Shown here: positions 45,283 to 53,956 of the stretch, in pieces | Layout: each line of letters begins with the position of its first letter | Position numbering within the stretch: position 1 is the first letter of the stretch | Origin: Sphaerisporangium rubeum | GTDB lineage: Bacteria > Actinomycetota > Actinomycetes > Streptosporangiales > Streptosporangiaceae | DNA: 64,000 bases | Reading direction: 5' to 3' | Assembly (NCBI RefSeq): GCF_014207705.1 | Contig: NZ_JACHIU010000001.1 | Location: 1,550,001-1,614,000, forward strand | Program-made: the position numbers and the translations under genes | Notes under the pieces: generated by a model | What the model saw: only the letters and a program-made list of their open reading frames with translations | Told to the model about the DNA's origin: nothing | The model's database searches: none

Positions 45283-45506
45283 CGGCCAAGACGGACGGCA
45301 CCGCACGGCCCCAGCGGCCAAGGCGGACGGCACCGCACGGCCCCAGCGGCCAAGGCGGACGGCACCGCACGGCCCCAGCGGCCAAGGCGGACGGCACCGC
45401 ACGGCCCCAGCGGCCAAGGCGGACGGCACCGCACGGCCCCAGCGGCCAAGGCGGACGGCACCGCACGGCCCCAGCGGCCAAGGCGGACGGCGCCGTACGG
45501 CCCCAG
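45283..45506. repeat. Seven 32-nt tandem repeats
   Basis: Seven units of 32 bases (first at 45283, then every 32 bases) begin CGGCCAAGGCGGACGGCACC and end CCCCAG. The first differs in one base and the last in two; the middle five are identical. No spacer separates them, and the unit is not a multiple of three. Confidence 0.95.
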
Positions 45507-45564
45507 CCGATCCGGCCCGCGGTAAGACCGTCGTACCCGACCGCCACCGCCGCTCGGCCGGCTC

Positions 45565-45868
45565 CTCACGGCGGGCAAGACGGCGTCAGTGCGGCCTGGA
45601 CGCACCGGCCACGCAGCAGGAGCCGGCGGCACTCGACCCGTCGTCTCTTGGGCTTCTCACGGCGGGTAAGACGGCGTCAGTGCGGCCTGGACACACCGGT
45701 CACGCAGCAGGAGCCGGCGGCACTCGACCCGTCGTCTCTTGGGCTACTCACGGCGGGTAAGACGGCGTCAGTGCGGCCTGGACGCACCGGCCACGCAGCA
45801 GGAGCCGCCACACTTGACCCGTCGTCGCCTGGGCTTCTCACGGCGGGTAAGACAGCGTCAGTGCGGCC
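45565..45868. repeat. About 91-nt tandem repeats, three full plus a partial copy
   Basis: Units starting CTCACGGCGGG(C/T)AAGAC at 45565, 45656, 45747 and 45837 (periods 91, 91 and 90). Each copy holds GTCAGTGCGGCCTGGAC, a CACGCAGCAGGAGCC core and CTTGACCC/CTCGACCC near its end. Copies differ at only a few positions. The fourth copy stops after GCGGCCT, 30 bases before the TadE-like gene. Confidence 0.92.
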
Positions 45869-45897
45869 TCAAGGGATGACCTTGGGAGGGGGTCGGA

Positions 45898-46326
45898 ATG
45901 GAATCTGAGCGTGGTGCGGGGGAGCGTGGCGCGTCGGCGATCGAGTTGGCGATGATCATGCCGGTGGTGCTGATCGTCATTCTGCTGATCGTGCAGATGG
46001 CGCTGGTGTTCCACGGACGGCAGGTCGCGGACGCGGCGGCTCGGGAGGGTGCGCGGATCGCGCGGGCCGCCGGTGCCGACGGTGGTGAGTGGCGGAGTGC
46101 CGCGGAGACGAAGGCGCGGTCGATCGTCCGGGCCGTGGGGCCGAAGATGCTCCAGGGGGTCGGGGTCCGGGCCTGGGAGAAGGGGGACCAGCGGGGGGTG
46201 ACCGTCGAGGGGGCCGCGGTGGCGGTGGTGCCGCTTCTTCCCGGGATGTCGTTCACGATCACCTCGACGTTCGGCGGGCCGATCGAGTGTTTCCGGCCAG
46301 ACGACGGCTCGCAGGACTGCGGCTGA
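45898..46326 (+). CDS. TadE-like pilus assembly protein (isolated copy)
   Basis: Protein of 142 residues: a short polar start (ERGASAIELA) then one hydrophobic helix (MIMPVVLIVILLIVQMALVF) and an outer beta domain ending in a Cys pair (ECFRPDDGSQDC). RGASAIELAMIMP is the TadE/pseudopilin motif. A strong site GGGAGGGGG precedes the ATG. It stands 6 kb apart from the main Tad gene run, between the repeat arrays and the convergent EccC gene, so may act with either system. Confidence 0.85.
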   Translation: MESERGAGERGASAIELAMIMPVVLIVILLIVQMALVFHGRQVADAAAREGARIARAAGADGGEWRSAAETKARSIVRAVGPKMLQGVGVRAWEKGDQRGVTVEGAAVAVVPLLPGMSFTITSTFGGPIECFRPDDGSQDCG

Positions 46327-46354
46327 CCCCGAGGCGCAGGCCGCAAGGTGTCGA

Positions 46355-49300
46355 TCACGTCGTGAGGGCCGCCTGGATGGGGGTCGGGGTGCCGCTGGTG
46401 ATCAGCAGACCGCGGCCGGGAGGGCCCCCTACGGTGCCTCGGGGGAGGCGGATGTTGAACAGGTCGCCGTCGGCTGGGCTCTGGATGCTCAGCAGCAGGC
46501 CGGTACGAGGCTTGCGGGACTCGGCGATGAAGCCGCGGTAGGCGGTGGCCAGGTCGCCGGTGGTGCCGGCGAGGATCATGGCGTGGTCGCCGTCGCGGCC
46601 GGTGCGCAGAGTGTCCTCCAGGGACTGGCCGAGCGGCGTGTCGGGGGAGATGAGCTCGGCGTCGTCGACGATCACGACGTACCGGCTGTGGTCGCCGACG
46701 GTGGACGGCAGATCGCCGTCGGCGGCGAGGACCCCGAGGACGCCGGGGGTGCCGTCGAGGTCGCGCAGCGGAGTACGGCGGGGGGCCACGACGACGACGG
46801 GGGTGTCGCGGGCCAGCAGGGAACGCGCGGCGGTCATGAGGGCCGAGGACCGGCCGGACCGCGCCGGTCCCGCGACGACGGCTGCGGGACCCTGGCCGGC
46901 CAGGTCGACCCCGAGCGGCGTCAGGGAGTCGCCGCCGGCGCCGAACAGGGCCCACAGCGCAGACGGCGGGCTGAAGCCGGGGGAGAGCGCGAGAGCTTCG
47001 GCGGCGGTGATGCGCATCGGCAGCGCGTCCACCCGCAGCAACCCCTCAGGCGCGGGGAAACGCCGCGCGGCGGCCCTGGCGAGCGCCTGCAGCTCGGCCA
47101 CCTGGGCCGGGCCGGACGGGTCCTCGGTGAGCAGCGCGATCTGGCTCTCCACCACCCCCTGCTCGGTGACCGACAGCGCACGGCCCGGCGGCATGGCCGA
47201 CGGCAGCCCGCGCGCGGGAAGCCCGGCGAGACCGTAGTCGGCGGGATCGGCGAGCCGCATGATCAGCCGGTCCTCGAACAGGGTCGAGATCTGGCCGAGC
47301 AGACCGGACCGGTCGGCGGTCACCACGGCACGCAGCCCCACCGCCGGCCCCTCACGCAGCAACTGCATGAGCGCCTCCAGCAGCCGGCCGTAGTCGTAGC
47401 CCTCGAACGCCGCGGCGAACCCCTCCCACCGGTCGAGCAGCAGCACCAGCCACGGCATCGGCGGCAGCCCCCGGCCGGGTTCGCGGCGCCACGCGGCCCG
47501 CGCCTCCGCCAGGGACGCGTACCCGGCCTCGGCGAGCGCCTGCTGCCGGCGGCCCACCTCGGTCCGCAGCCGCGTGAGCAGCCGTTCCACCCGGTCGAGC
47601 TGGTCGCGCGTCACCACGGCGCCGCAGTGCGGCAGCGCGACGAGCGGCATCAGCGCACCGGAGCCGCAGTCGATGGCGTGCACGTGGACGTCACGGGGTG
47701 AGGCGTGCGCCGCGATGGACCCGGCGACGGTCCGCAGCGCCGTCGACCGTCCGGTGCGTGCCGTGCCGGCGATGAGCAGGTGCCCCCCGTGCGCCGGGTC
47801 GAGCACCAGCGACCGCCGTGACTGCGCCGCCGGCAGGTCGGTGATCCCGAACGGCAGCGGCGGCACCTCGTCGGAGCCGGACGTGGGCCGCGCCGGCTCG
47901 AGCACGATCCCCGAAGGCAGCGGCGGCAGCCACGGACTCGGCTGTTCCGGCACCTTGAGCAGGCGCGCCGCCTCCACGACGGCGTCCACGAGCACCGCGA
48001 GATCGCTGGCGGGCCCCGCGGTGAGCCCCGCCGTCGTACCGGTGGCCGCGAGCCGCAGCGGATGGCCGAGTTCACGCCACCCGAGCTCCGCGATCCGCGG
48101 CCCGGCCGCGACGCGTCCCGTCTCGGCCGTACGGCCCCCGATGCGGGCCGTCTGCACCGCCTCGGCCGCGGCGACCCCCGACCGCACATAGCACCGGCCA
48201 GGCGTCGACTTGGAGATGTGCGCGGCCTCGGGCCCGGCGATGATGTCCGCCGACTCCGAGGGCTCGGTGACCCGCAGCGCGATGCGCAGGGACGTGTTGG
48301 CCTGGATGTCCGCGGTGACCACACCTCCGGGCCGCTGCGTCGCGAGGATGAGGTGGATGCCGAGCGACCGTCCGCGCCGCGCGATGTCCACGAGCCCGTC
48401 CATGAAGTCCGGCAGCTCCGACACCATGGCCGCGAACTCGTCGATGATCAGTACGAGCCTGGGCAGCGCCGCCGACGACCGGCCGTTCGGCGTGGCGGGC
48501 TGGTCGCGTAACTGCTGGTAGTCGTCGATGTCCTTGGCCCCGGCCGCCAGCAGGAGCCGTTCCCGCCGCCTGATCTCGGCCGCGAGCGACGCGAGGGCCC
48601 GCTGCGTGAGGTGCTCGTCCAGGTCGCTGACCATGCCGACGGTGTGCGGCAGCCGCACGCACTCCTTGAACGCCGCGCCACCTTTGTAGTCGATGAGCAC
48701 GAACGTCATCTCGTCCGGCCGGTTGGCCACCGCGAGCGAGCAGATCAGCGTCTGCAGCAGCTCCGACTTGCCGGCCCCCGTGGTGCCGGCCACGAGCGCG
48801 TGCGGCCCGTCCCTGCTGAGGTCGACGCGGAACGGCCCGTCGGCCCCCATGCCGATCGGCACCTCGGTCGTACGGCCGCCGTCCCGCCACCGCGCCGCGA
48901 CGGCCCGTCCGCTGGGGGTGAGTTGCAGCAGGTCGAGCAGCCGCACCGACCCCGGCAGCGCGGCCCCGGCGTCGTCGCGGCTCACGTCACGCAGCGGCGC
49001 GAGCGACCGCGCCAGCCGTTCGCCCCACGCGGTCGTCACCCGGTCGGCCAGGATGTCCCCGAGCGCCTCAAGACCCCCGCCGCGCAGCCGCAGGAAGCCG
49101 TCGGCGGCGCAGTCGACGACGGTGGCGCACTCCTCGGGCAGCAGCCGCTCGTCATCGTCGATGGCGAGGGTGTACACCCCTGCGCGCGGCCCCTGCCGCA
49201 GCACCTGCGGCATGCCTGGCAGCGCGCGCAGCACCTGCGCGCCGTCCAGGATCACCAGCACGTCGTAGGGCCGGTCGTCGTAGGACGCGAACAGCGGCTC

Positions 49301-50959
49301 CTCGTCGGTCCGTGACCGTCCCCAGCCCTTCATCGACGGCAACCCGAGCCCGAGCGCGTCGTCGTCGCCGAGGCGCGACGAGATCAGCGCCGCGAGCTCC
49401 GCGACCCGCTGCGCCGCCGCCTCGGGGTCGGCCCCGACCAGGGCCACGCAGTCGGCGTCCCTCGGCGCGCAGTGCGGCAGCCAGCGGGTCCAGTTCCACC
49501 GCGCGGCCCCGTCGGCGCCGGCCGACAGCACGACCACGGCGAGGTCGCGGGGACTGTGCAGGGTGACGGCCGAGCCGAGGAGCGACCGCGCCACGCCGAG
49601 CACCACGTCACGCGGCCCGGTCATGCCGGCGACGCCGAGCCGCCGCATCGCCAGCGACACCGGCACGCCTGCCGATGTCGGCGGCTCGGGCAGCACCGTG
49701 TCCGGCGGCGCGCCGCGTTCCGGTACGAACTCGATCTCGGCCGGCAGGTCGGCGAGCCCGATGCGCAGCCGCAGCGCGTCGGGGTCGTGGCTGCGGCGCT
49801 CCCACAGCCGCCGCCGGGGCCCGGTCGCGGTGAGCAGCAGCTCGGCGGGGTCGGGGGACGCGGCGCGGCGTTCGACCTCGTTGACGGCGCGGGCCTTGTC
49901 GAGGGATGCGTGGAACGCCACGAGACGCTCGCGGTACGCCTTCATGTCCTGCCGGTACTTGCGCTTGCCGTGCCGCCGGTCGCTGACCCACTGGCCGATC
50001 ATGATGAGCGGGGTCATCAGCGCGATCAGCAGGTAGTACCAGGCCTGGAAGACGATCATCATGGTGAGCCCGAGCACCGCGGGGAGGCACGCGGCCAGCA
50101 GTTGCAGCCGCACCCCCTCGCCGCGCCTCGGCTCGGCCGGCACCTCGAACCTGCGGTGCCGCTCGGCGGGGTGCAGGCGCGGCGGCCGGTTGTACGCCAG
50201 CCCCCCTTCCGGCAGCGCGTCCAGGTGCGCGTCAGGCGGCTCGGTGGCGCGCAGCACCAGGACCGACGTGCCGCACGTCAGCGGCGCACCCTCAGGCCAG
50301 GGCCGCGGCCCGGTCAGCGCCTCGCCGGCCAGCAGCGGTGCGGAACGGGTGGTGCCGCGCCGCATCGCCTGCACGATCTCGACGTGCCGTGTGCCGTCGT
50401 CGCCGCCTTTGCGCCGCCTGCGCCGCCGCCGGGGCTTGACCGGCGGCAGGACCGGCGCGTCGAACGCGCGCACCAGGATGTCGCCGGGGGTGACGCGGAT
50501 CTCGGCGGCCTCCTGGGCCAGCTCGGGGTCGTCCAGGGACACCGAGCAGGCCTGGCCCGACCCGATGACATGCACACCGAACCCGAGCCGGTGCACCGAC
50601 CCGGCCGCGGGCCCGCCGACGACCCGCAGCTCGACGACCCCGGCGGGTTCCGACAGCACGGTGGACCCGGCGGTGCGCTGGTCGAGCGTGACCAGGTCGC
50701 CGTCCCGCAGCGCGGCCGTCACCGTCGCGGCGGGGTCCAGCCGCCTGCCTTCGACCCACAGCGACGGCTCGTCGGGCCGTGGCCCGCCTGCGCCGAGTCC
50801 GTACGGCGCGCGGGCTCTCAGCCGCACGACGTTGCCGAGCTCCCCGCTCGGCGCGCCTTTCAGCGCGGCGGCGAGTGCGGCGATCGTGGTGTCGTCGTCG
50901 CCATCGACGATGACGTCGCGCCCCCCGTGCTCCGAGAGCACGGTAAGCATGATGCGCAT
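46355..50959 (-). CDS. eccC: EccC/EssC-type FtsK-SpoIIIE ATPase of type VII secretion, with FHA domain
   Basis: 1534-residue motor protein. An N-terminal ubiquitin-like part (about 1-90) and FHA-like domain (about 105-175; VHVIGSGQACSVSLDDPEL) precede two membrane helices (about 285-320; LPAVLGLTMMIVFQAWYYLL). Three ATPase domains follow: D1 with Walker A AGTTGAGKSELLQTL and Walker B LVLIIDEFAAMV, D2 with AGTARTGRSTAL, D3 with AGPARSGRSSAL. D2 and D3 have Arg in place of the P-loop Lys. The single-chain FHA layout resembles EssC and Streptomyces EccC rather than split mycobacterial EccCa/Cb. The ATG at 50959 has GGAGGAG eight bases before it. Probable partner of the nearby WXG100 protein. No EccB, EccD, EccE or mycosin gene is in the window. 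Confidence 0.94.
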   Translation of the reverse strand: MRIMLTVLSEHGGRDVIVDGDDDTTIAALAAALKGAPSGELGNVVRLRARAPYGLGAGGPRPDEPSLWVEGRRLDPAATVTAALRDGDLVTLDQRTAGSTVLSEPAGVVELRVVGGPAAGSVHRLGFGVHVIGSGQACSVSLDDPELAQEAAEIRVTPGDILVRAFDAPVLPPVKPRRRRRRRKGGDDGTRHVEIVQAMRRGTTRSAPLLAGEALTGPRPWPEGAPLTCGTSVLVLRATEPPDAHLDALPEGGLAYNRPPRLHPAERHRRFEVPAEPRRGEGVRLQLLAACLPAVLGLTMMIVFQAWYYLLIALMTPLIMIGQWVSDRRHGKRKYRQDMKAYRERLVAFHASLDKARAVNEVERRAASPDPAELLLTATGPRRRLWERRSHDPDALRLRIGLADLPAEIEFVPERGAPPDTVLPEPPTSAGVPVSLAMRRLGVAGMTGPRDVVLGVARSLLGSAVTLHSPRDLAVVVLSAGADGAARWNWTRWLPHCAPRDADCVALVGADPEAAAQRVAELAALISSRLGDDDALGLGLPSMKGWGRSRTDEEPLFASYDDRPYDVLVILDGAQVLRALPGMPQVLRQGPRAGVYTLAIDDDERLLPEECATVVDCAADGFLRLRGGGLEALGDILADRVTTAWGERLARSLAPLRDVSRDDAGAALPGSVRLLDLLQLTPSGRAVAARWRDGGRTTEVPIGMGADGPFRVDLSRDGPHALVAGTTGAGKSELLQTLICSLAVANRPDEMTFVLIDYKGGAAFKECVRLPHTVGMVSDLDEHLTQRALASLAAEIRRRERLLLAAGAKDIDDYQQLRDQPATPNGRSSAALPRLVLIIDEFAAMVSELPDFMDGLVDIARRGRSLGIHLILATQRPGGVVTADIQANTSLRIALRVTEPSESADIIAGPEAAHISKSTPGRCYVRSGVAAAEAVQTARIGGRTAETGRVAAGPRIAELGWRELGHPLRLAATGTTAGLTAGPASDLAVLVDAVVEAARLLKVPEQPSPWLPPLPSGIVLEPARPTSGSDEVPPLPFGITDLPAAQSRRSLVLDPAHGGHLLIAGTARTGRSTALRTVAGSIAAHASPRDVHVHAIDCGSGALMPLVALPHCGAVVTRDQLDRVERLLTRLRTEVGRRQQALAEAGYASLAEARAAWRREPGRGLPPMPWLVLLLDRWEGFAAAFEGYDYGRLLEALMQLLREGPAVGLRAVVTADRSGLLGQISTLFEDRLIMRLADPADYGLAGLPARGLPSAMPPGRALSVTEQGVVESQIALLTEDPSGPAQVAELQALARAAARRFPAPEGLLRVDALPMRITAAEALALSPGFSPPSALWALFGAGGDSLTPLGVDLAGQGPAAVVAGPARSGRSSALMTAARSLLARDTPVVVVAPRRTPLRDLDGTPGVLGVLAADGDLPSTVGDHSRYVVIVDDAELISPDTPLGQSLEDTLRTGRDGDHAMILAGTTGDLATAYRGFIAESRKPRTGLLLSIQSPADGDLFNIRLPRGTVGGPPGRGLLITSGTPTPIQAALTT

Positions 50960-51063
50960 GCGGCGTTCTCCTCCGGGTCCGGCTCCCCGGGCTTCAACGT
51001 AGCCCCGCCGAGCGCGCCGGGGCCGGAGGTTTACGCCAACCAGACCGGTAGGTGCCGGTCCCG

Positions 51064-51633
51064 CTACTCCACTTTCCTGCCGTCGGGGCCGACGACGTTC
51101 CACATGCCGCCGAACTCCTCACGGCCCTGACCCTTGGTGTTCCCTTCCGCGGTGTCGCCGCTGTAGTAGTACAGGGGGTGCTTGTCGTAGCTGATCTGCT
51201 TGGTGCCGTCGGCGCGGGTCACGGTGCCGAGCAGGTCCTCCTTGACGTCCTCCCCGGCCTTCGGCGCGTCGCGCGTGGCCGCTGGGGGCCACCAGGTGAG
51301 GCACTCAGCGGAGCAGGCCTTGGGGTCGTCCTTCTCGAAGACGTACAGGGTGCGGCCCTGCTCGCCGACGAGGATCCTGCCGTACCGGGACTCGGCGGTC
51401 TTGACGGTGAGCTTCTCCGGTGTCGGCAGAGGCGTGGCGGCGGGGCCGCCGGGGGACGCCGTACCGCTCGGTGTGCCGGTGGGTGTGCCGCTCGCGGTGA
51501 GGGTCGCCGTGGGGGTGGCCTTGCCGGCGGTACTGTCGGCGGCCTTGTCGTAGCGGGGTGAGGCGGCGCCGCCGCACGCGGTCGCGAGCAGCGCGGTGGC
51601 GGCCAGCCCGAGGCCGGCCAGGATTCTGTACAT
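51064..51633 (-). CDS. Lipoprotein of the COG4315 type
   Basis: Lipoprotein of 189 residues. Signal ending LLATAC (lipidated Cys20), then a Thr/Pro/Gly tether (about 30-75). The globular part has two related segments: ESRYGRILVGEQGRTLYVFE with CSAECLTWWPP, and TRADGTKQISYDKHPLYYY with GREEFGGMWNVVGPDG. This is the Lipoprotein_15/COG4315 repeat common in actinomycetes; its role is unknown. GGAGGGGG directly precedes the ATG at 51633. Same strand as eccC, upstream of it, possibly cotranscribed. Confidence 0.85.
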   Translation of the reverse strand: MYRILAGLGLAATALLATACGGAASPRYDKAADSTAGKATPTATLTASGTPTGTPSGTASPGGPAATPLPTPEKLTVKTAESRYGRILVGEQGRTLYVFEKDDPKACSAECLTWWPPAATRDAPKAGEDVKEDLLGTVTRADGTKQISYDKHPLYYYSGDTAEGNTKGQGREEFGGMWNVVGPDGRKVE

Positions 51634-51760
51634 GCCCCCTCCGTTCACAAGAACTCCGGGCCCGTGCGCGGCCCGGACGACGATCTACTGAAGGGGTCGC
51701 CGGTCATCGTTCCCGCTGAGGCGTGTTTGACCCCCGTGACCCGGGGCCGAATGACCGAGC

Positions 51761-51801
51761 GGGAAACCTCCTACGTCCGGGAGACGTCCAGGAGGTTTCC
51801 C
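51761..51801. repeat. Large perfect inverted repeat beside the DnaA-box cluster
   Basis: GGGAAACCTCCT (51761-51772) and its exact inverse (51790-51801) flank an inner ACGTC/GACGT pair (51773-51777, 51783-51787). The structure could fold as one long hairpin. It lies 11 bases before the first DnaA-like box and is not next to a gene end. Confidence 0.8.
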
Positions 51802-51812
51802 TGGTGGGGAAG

Positions 51813-51981
51813 TTATCCACAGGCACTTGTGGACGGAGCTGAGGATAACGCCGGAACCTGTGGACGGTGGCCGGTCGGTGTAGGGGTATTACGCCTGCCA
51901 AACCGTATTAATCTGCGCAATTCGGACGTTAGGGTCGGCTCTCGACAAGTCGCGATTGCCTGTGGACAACCCTGTGGACAG
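51813..51981. promoter_or_regulatory. Cluster of five DnaA-box-like 9-mers
   Basis: Five matches to the actinomycete DnaA box (Y-Y-N-TCCACA) lie in 169 bases of non-coding DNA. TTATCCACA reads on the plus strand at 51813-51821. On the minus strand are CCGTCCACA (51828-51836 and 51859-51867), TTGTCCACA (51961-51969) and CTGTCCACA (51973-51981). A sixth near-match, TTATCCTCA, is at 51840-51848. An AT-richer stretch (about 51880-51930) separates the two groups. This is not between dnaA and dnaN, so probably not oriC; a DnaA-titrating or DnaA-regulated site is more likely. Confidence 0.65.
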
Positions 51982-52437
51982 CGGCGTGTCTGCCGCTCGG
52001 ACCTCCCCCGGAGCGCGCGTGACGTACCGGCTCCGGAGCGCGACCGTCCGTATGCCGATGGTTGGGATGATGGTTGGGATACGGTAAGGCCGGGGAAACC
52101 AGAGTGGTAAGTGTTACTCAAGTTACAAAGGGGAATATCATAGTAAATGTCACCACGAGTGTTGCCGCAGTTCGGTTGCGACTTCTGACGTCTCCATTGA
52201 CAGGCAATCCATAGTGGATGAGCATGGGTCGGGCTTCCGCCCCCTGCCATGCGGCAAGCTGCACACAATGGCATGACAATTCTGGAGATAAGCCACCGAT
52301 CCCGCCCAACATATCCGTGACCATGTCGTCCGTCACCGTGGTCATGCGGTCAATCTCGATCCACCCGGCGTGGTGATCGGATATCAGCGCATGGTGAGGC
52401 GCCGGCAGGGTCCTGATTCCGGAGTGTCCCCCCGACC
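51982..52437. other. Gene-free AT-richer region before the Tad genes
   Basis: No frame here has both a ribosome site and a recognisable domain. A perfect 12-base direct repeat, GATGGTTGGGAT, occurs twice in tandem at 52057-52080. Bases about 52085-52330 are among the least GC-rich of the window. The promoter of the Tad run presumably lies here, but no clear -35/-10 pair stands out. Confidence 0.4.
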
Positions 52438-53139
52438 ATGAGGATCAGCGAGAAGTCCGACCGCGACGGCCGCGGCCCCGTCACCGGTGAGCGTCCCGCG
52501 GTGCCAGGCGCGTTGTCCGGGCCCGCGTCCCGCAAGCTGCCGGTGCCACCGCGCGAGCGCAAACCCGCGCTCGCCGCGCTCGCGCTGCTGCTCGTGCTCG
52601 GCGGAGCCCTCGGCACCACCCTGCTGGTCCTGCGCAGCGGCGACCGCGTGTCCGCCATCCAGATCACCCAGCAGATCGGCCCCGGCCAGCCGATCGTCCC
52701 CGAGGCCATGACCGAGGTCCAGATCGCCGACACCGGCATCGGGTACGTCTCGTGGGTCCACCGCGCCGAGGTGGCGCAGACGTTCGCGCGCGTCACCCTG
52801 CTTCCTGGCACGCTGCTCACCGAGGCCATGGTCAGCCGGGCCAGCGAGCAGCTCGTCCCCGGCAAGGTCATCGTCGGGCTCGCGCTCAAGGCCGGCCAGG
52901 TGCCGCGCGGCCTGCAACGCGGTGACCAGGTCCAGGTGCTGTACGTCCCGGGCTCGGGCCGCGGCCAGGCCGTCGGCAAGGTGCTCGCGCCGACCGCGCT
53001 GGTCGAACGGGCCGGCGACCCCGACGGCGGCAACAGCGGCCTGGTGTCCATCGTCGTCGACGCCACCGTGTCGCCGACCATCGCCATGTACGCCTCCAGC
53101 GGGGAGATCGCCCTCGGCAAGCTCCCCGGGGCGGGCTGA
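52438..53139 (+). CDS. CpaB-like SAF-domain protein
   Basis: Membrane-anchored protein of 233 residues at the head of the Tad gene run. Cytosolic Pro/Arg-rich start, one helix (about 45-65; LAALALLLVLGGALGTTLLV), then an outer SAF domain (about 75-150) with GPGQPIVPEAMTEVQIA and LLPGTLLTEAMV. CpaB/RcpC proteins of Flp-pilus systems have this plan and are thought to organise the periplasmic part. A weak GGAG stands 14 bases upstream of the ATG. The next gene starts one base after its stop. Confidence 0.8.
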   Translation: MRISEKSDRDGRGPVTGERPAVPGALSGPASRKLPVPPRERKPALAALALLLVLGGALGTTLLVLRSGDRVSAIQITQQIGPGQPIVPEAMTEVQIADTGIGYVSWVHRAEVAQTFARVTLLPGTLLTEAMVSRASEQLVPGKVIVGLALKAGQVPRGLQRGDQVQVLYVPGSGRGQAVGKVLAPTALVERAGDPDGGNSGLVSIVVDATVSPTIAMYASSGEIALGKLPGAG

Positions 53140-53140
53140 C

Positions 53141-53956
53141 GTGGCGCTCATCGCGCTCGCCGCCGACAAGGGGGCACCCGGCGTGACCACCGCCGCGACG
53201 GCGCTCGGCGCGGTGTGGCCCCGTCCGGTGCTGCTCGCCGAGTGCGACCCCTCAGGCGGCGACCTGGTCTACCGGCTGCCGGCCGTGGACGGCGCCGTGC
53301 TCAACCCCGGCCGCGGCCTGCTCAGCCTCGGCGCGACGGCCAGGCGCGGCCTCCACCCCGAGCAGGTCTACGAGCACACCCAGAAACTCGTCGGCGGCCT
53401 TGACGTGCTCACCGGCCTCACCCACGGCGAGCAGGCCGCCGGCCTCACCTGGCTGTGGGGCCCGCTCGGCCGCGCGCTCGCCGCGCTGCCGAACGCCGAC
53501 GTGCTGGCCGACTGCGGCAGGCTCGGCGGCACGCCGCAGATGGCCGACCTCATCGCCGAGGCCGAGCTCACGCTGCTGTTCACCCGGCCGAGCCTCGACC
53601 ACGTCGCTCACCTGCGTGAACGGCTCGCGCTGGTGCGCGGCCAGCTCGGCGTCGTCGTGATCGCCGACCCGCGTTCGTACCGCGCGTCCATCGACGAGGT
53701 GCGCCGCATCGTCGGCGCGAGCGGCACCGACGTCTCCTTCGTGGCGGGCCTGGCGTACGACCCGAGAGGCGCCGAGCTGCTGCGCGGCCAGTGGGGTGGC
53801 CGCCTGGACCGCTCCCTGCTCATCCGCACGGCCCGTGAGCTCGCGGGCCGTCTCGCCGCGCGCGTGGCCCCCGGCCGCGCCACGTCCGCCGCCGCGGCGT
53901 CCCGTCCGGCGCCGCGCGCACGCGGCGGCCTTTCCACCGAGAGCGGACGACCATGA
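53141..53956 (+). CDS. CpaE-like MinD/ParA-family protein with altered P-loop
   Basis: Protein of 271 residues resembling the localisation ATPase CpaE/TadZ of Tad systems. The position of the deviant Walker A has KGAPGVTT: the signature Lys near the end (GKTT in active ParA/MinD) is Val, so nucleotide hydrolysis may be lost. AECDPSGGDLVYRLP matches the switch region and VLADCGRL the Walker B strand. The C-terminal tail is Arg/Ala-rich. The GTG follows the CpaB-like stop by one base and the stop overlaps the TadA start. Confidence 0.82.
   Translation: MALIALAADKGAPGVTTAATALGAVWPRPVLLAECDPSGGDLVYRLPAVDGAVLNPGRGLLSLGATARRGLHPEQVYEHTQKLVGGLDVLTGLTHGEQAAGLTWLWGPLGRALAALPNADVLADCGRLGGTPQMADLIAEAELTLLFTRPSLDHVAHLRERLALVRGQLGVVVIADPRSYRASIDEVRRIVGASGTDVSFVAGLAYDPRGAELLRGQWGGRLDRSLLIRTARELAGRLAARVAPGRATSAAAASRPAPRARGGLSTESGRP

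Noticed and set aside
45283..45506. CRISPR array
   Set aside because: The 32-nt units are directly adjacent with no variable spacers, and no cas gene is present.
45648..45908. 86-residue open frame in the 91-nt repeats
   Set aside because: It is an accident of the repeats; its sequence is the translated unit and overlaps the TadE-like start.
46355..50959. FtsK/SpoIIIE DNA translocase
   Set aside because: Three P-loop domains, an FHA domain and a nearby WXG100 gene fit a type VII secretion ATPase; no gamma DNA-binding domain is visible.
51813..51981. Chromosomal origin of replication
   Set aside because: Neither dnaA nor dnaN, rpmH or gyrB is nearby, and actinomycete oriC regions usually have many more boxes. 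Kept only as a DnaA-box cluster.
51664..52110. 148-residue open frame through the DnaA-box region
   Set aside because: No ribosome site, no recognisable domain, and it runs across the inverted repeat and all five boxes.
52118..52345. 75-residue minus-strand frame in the AT-richer gap
   Set aside because: No ribosome site and no family features, although composition does not exclude a gene remnant.
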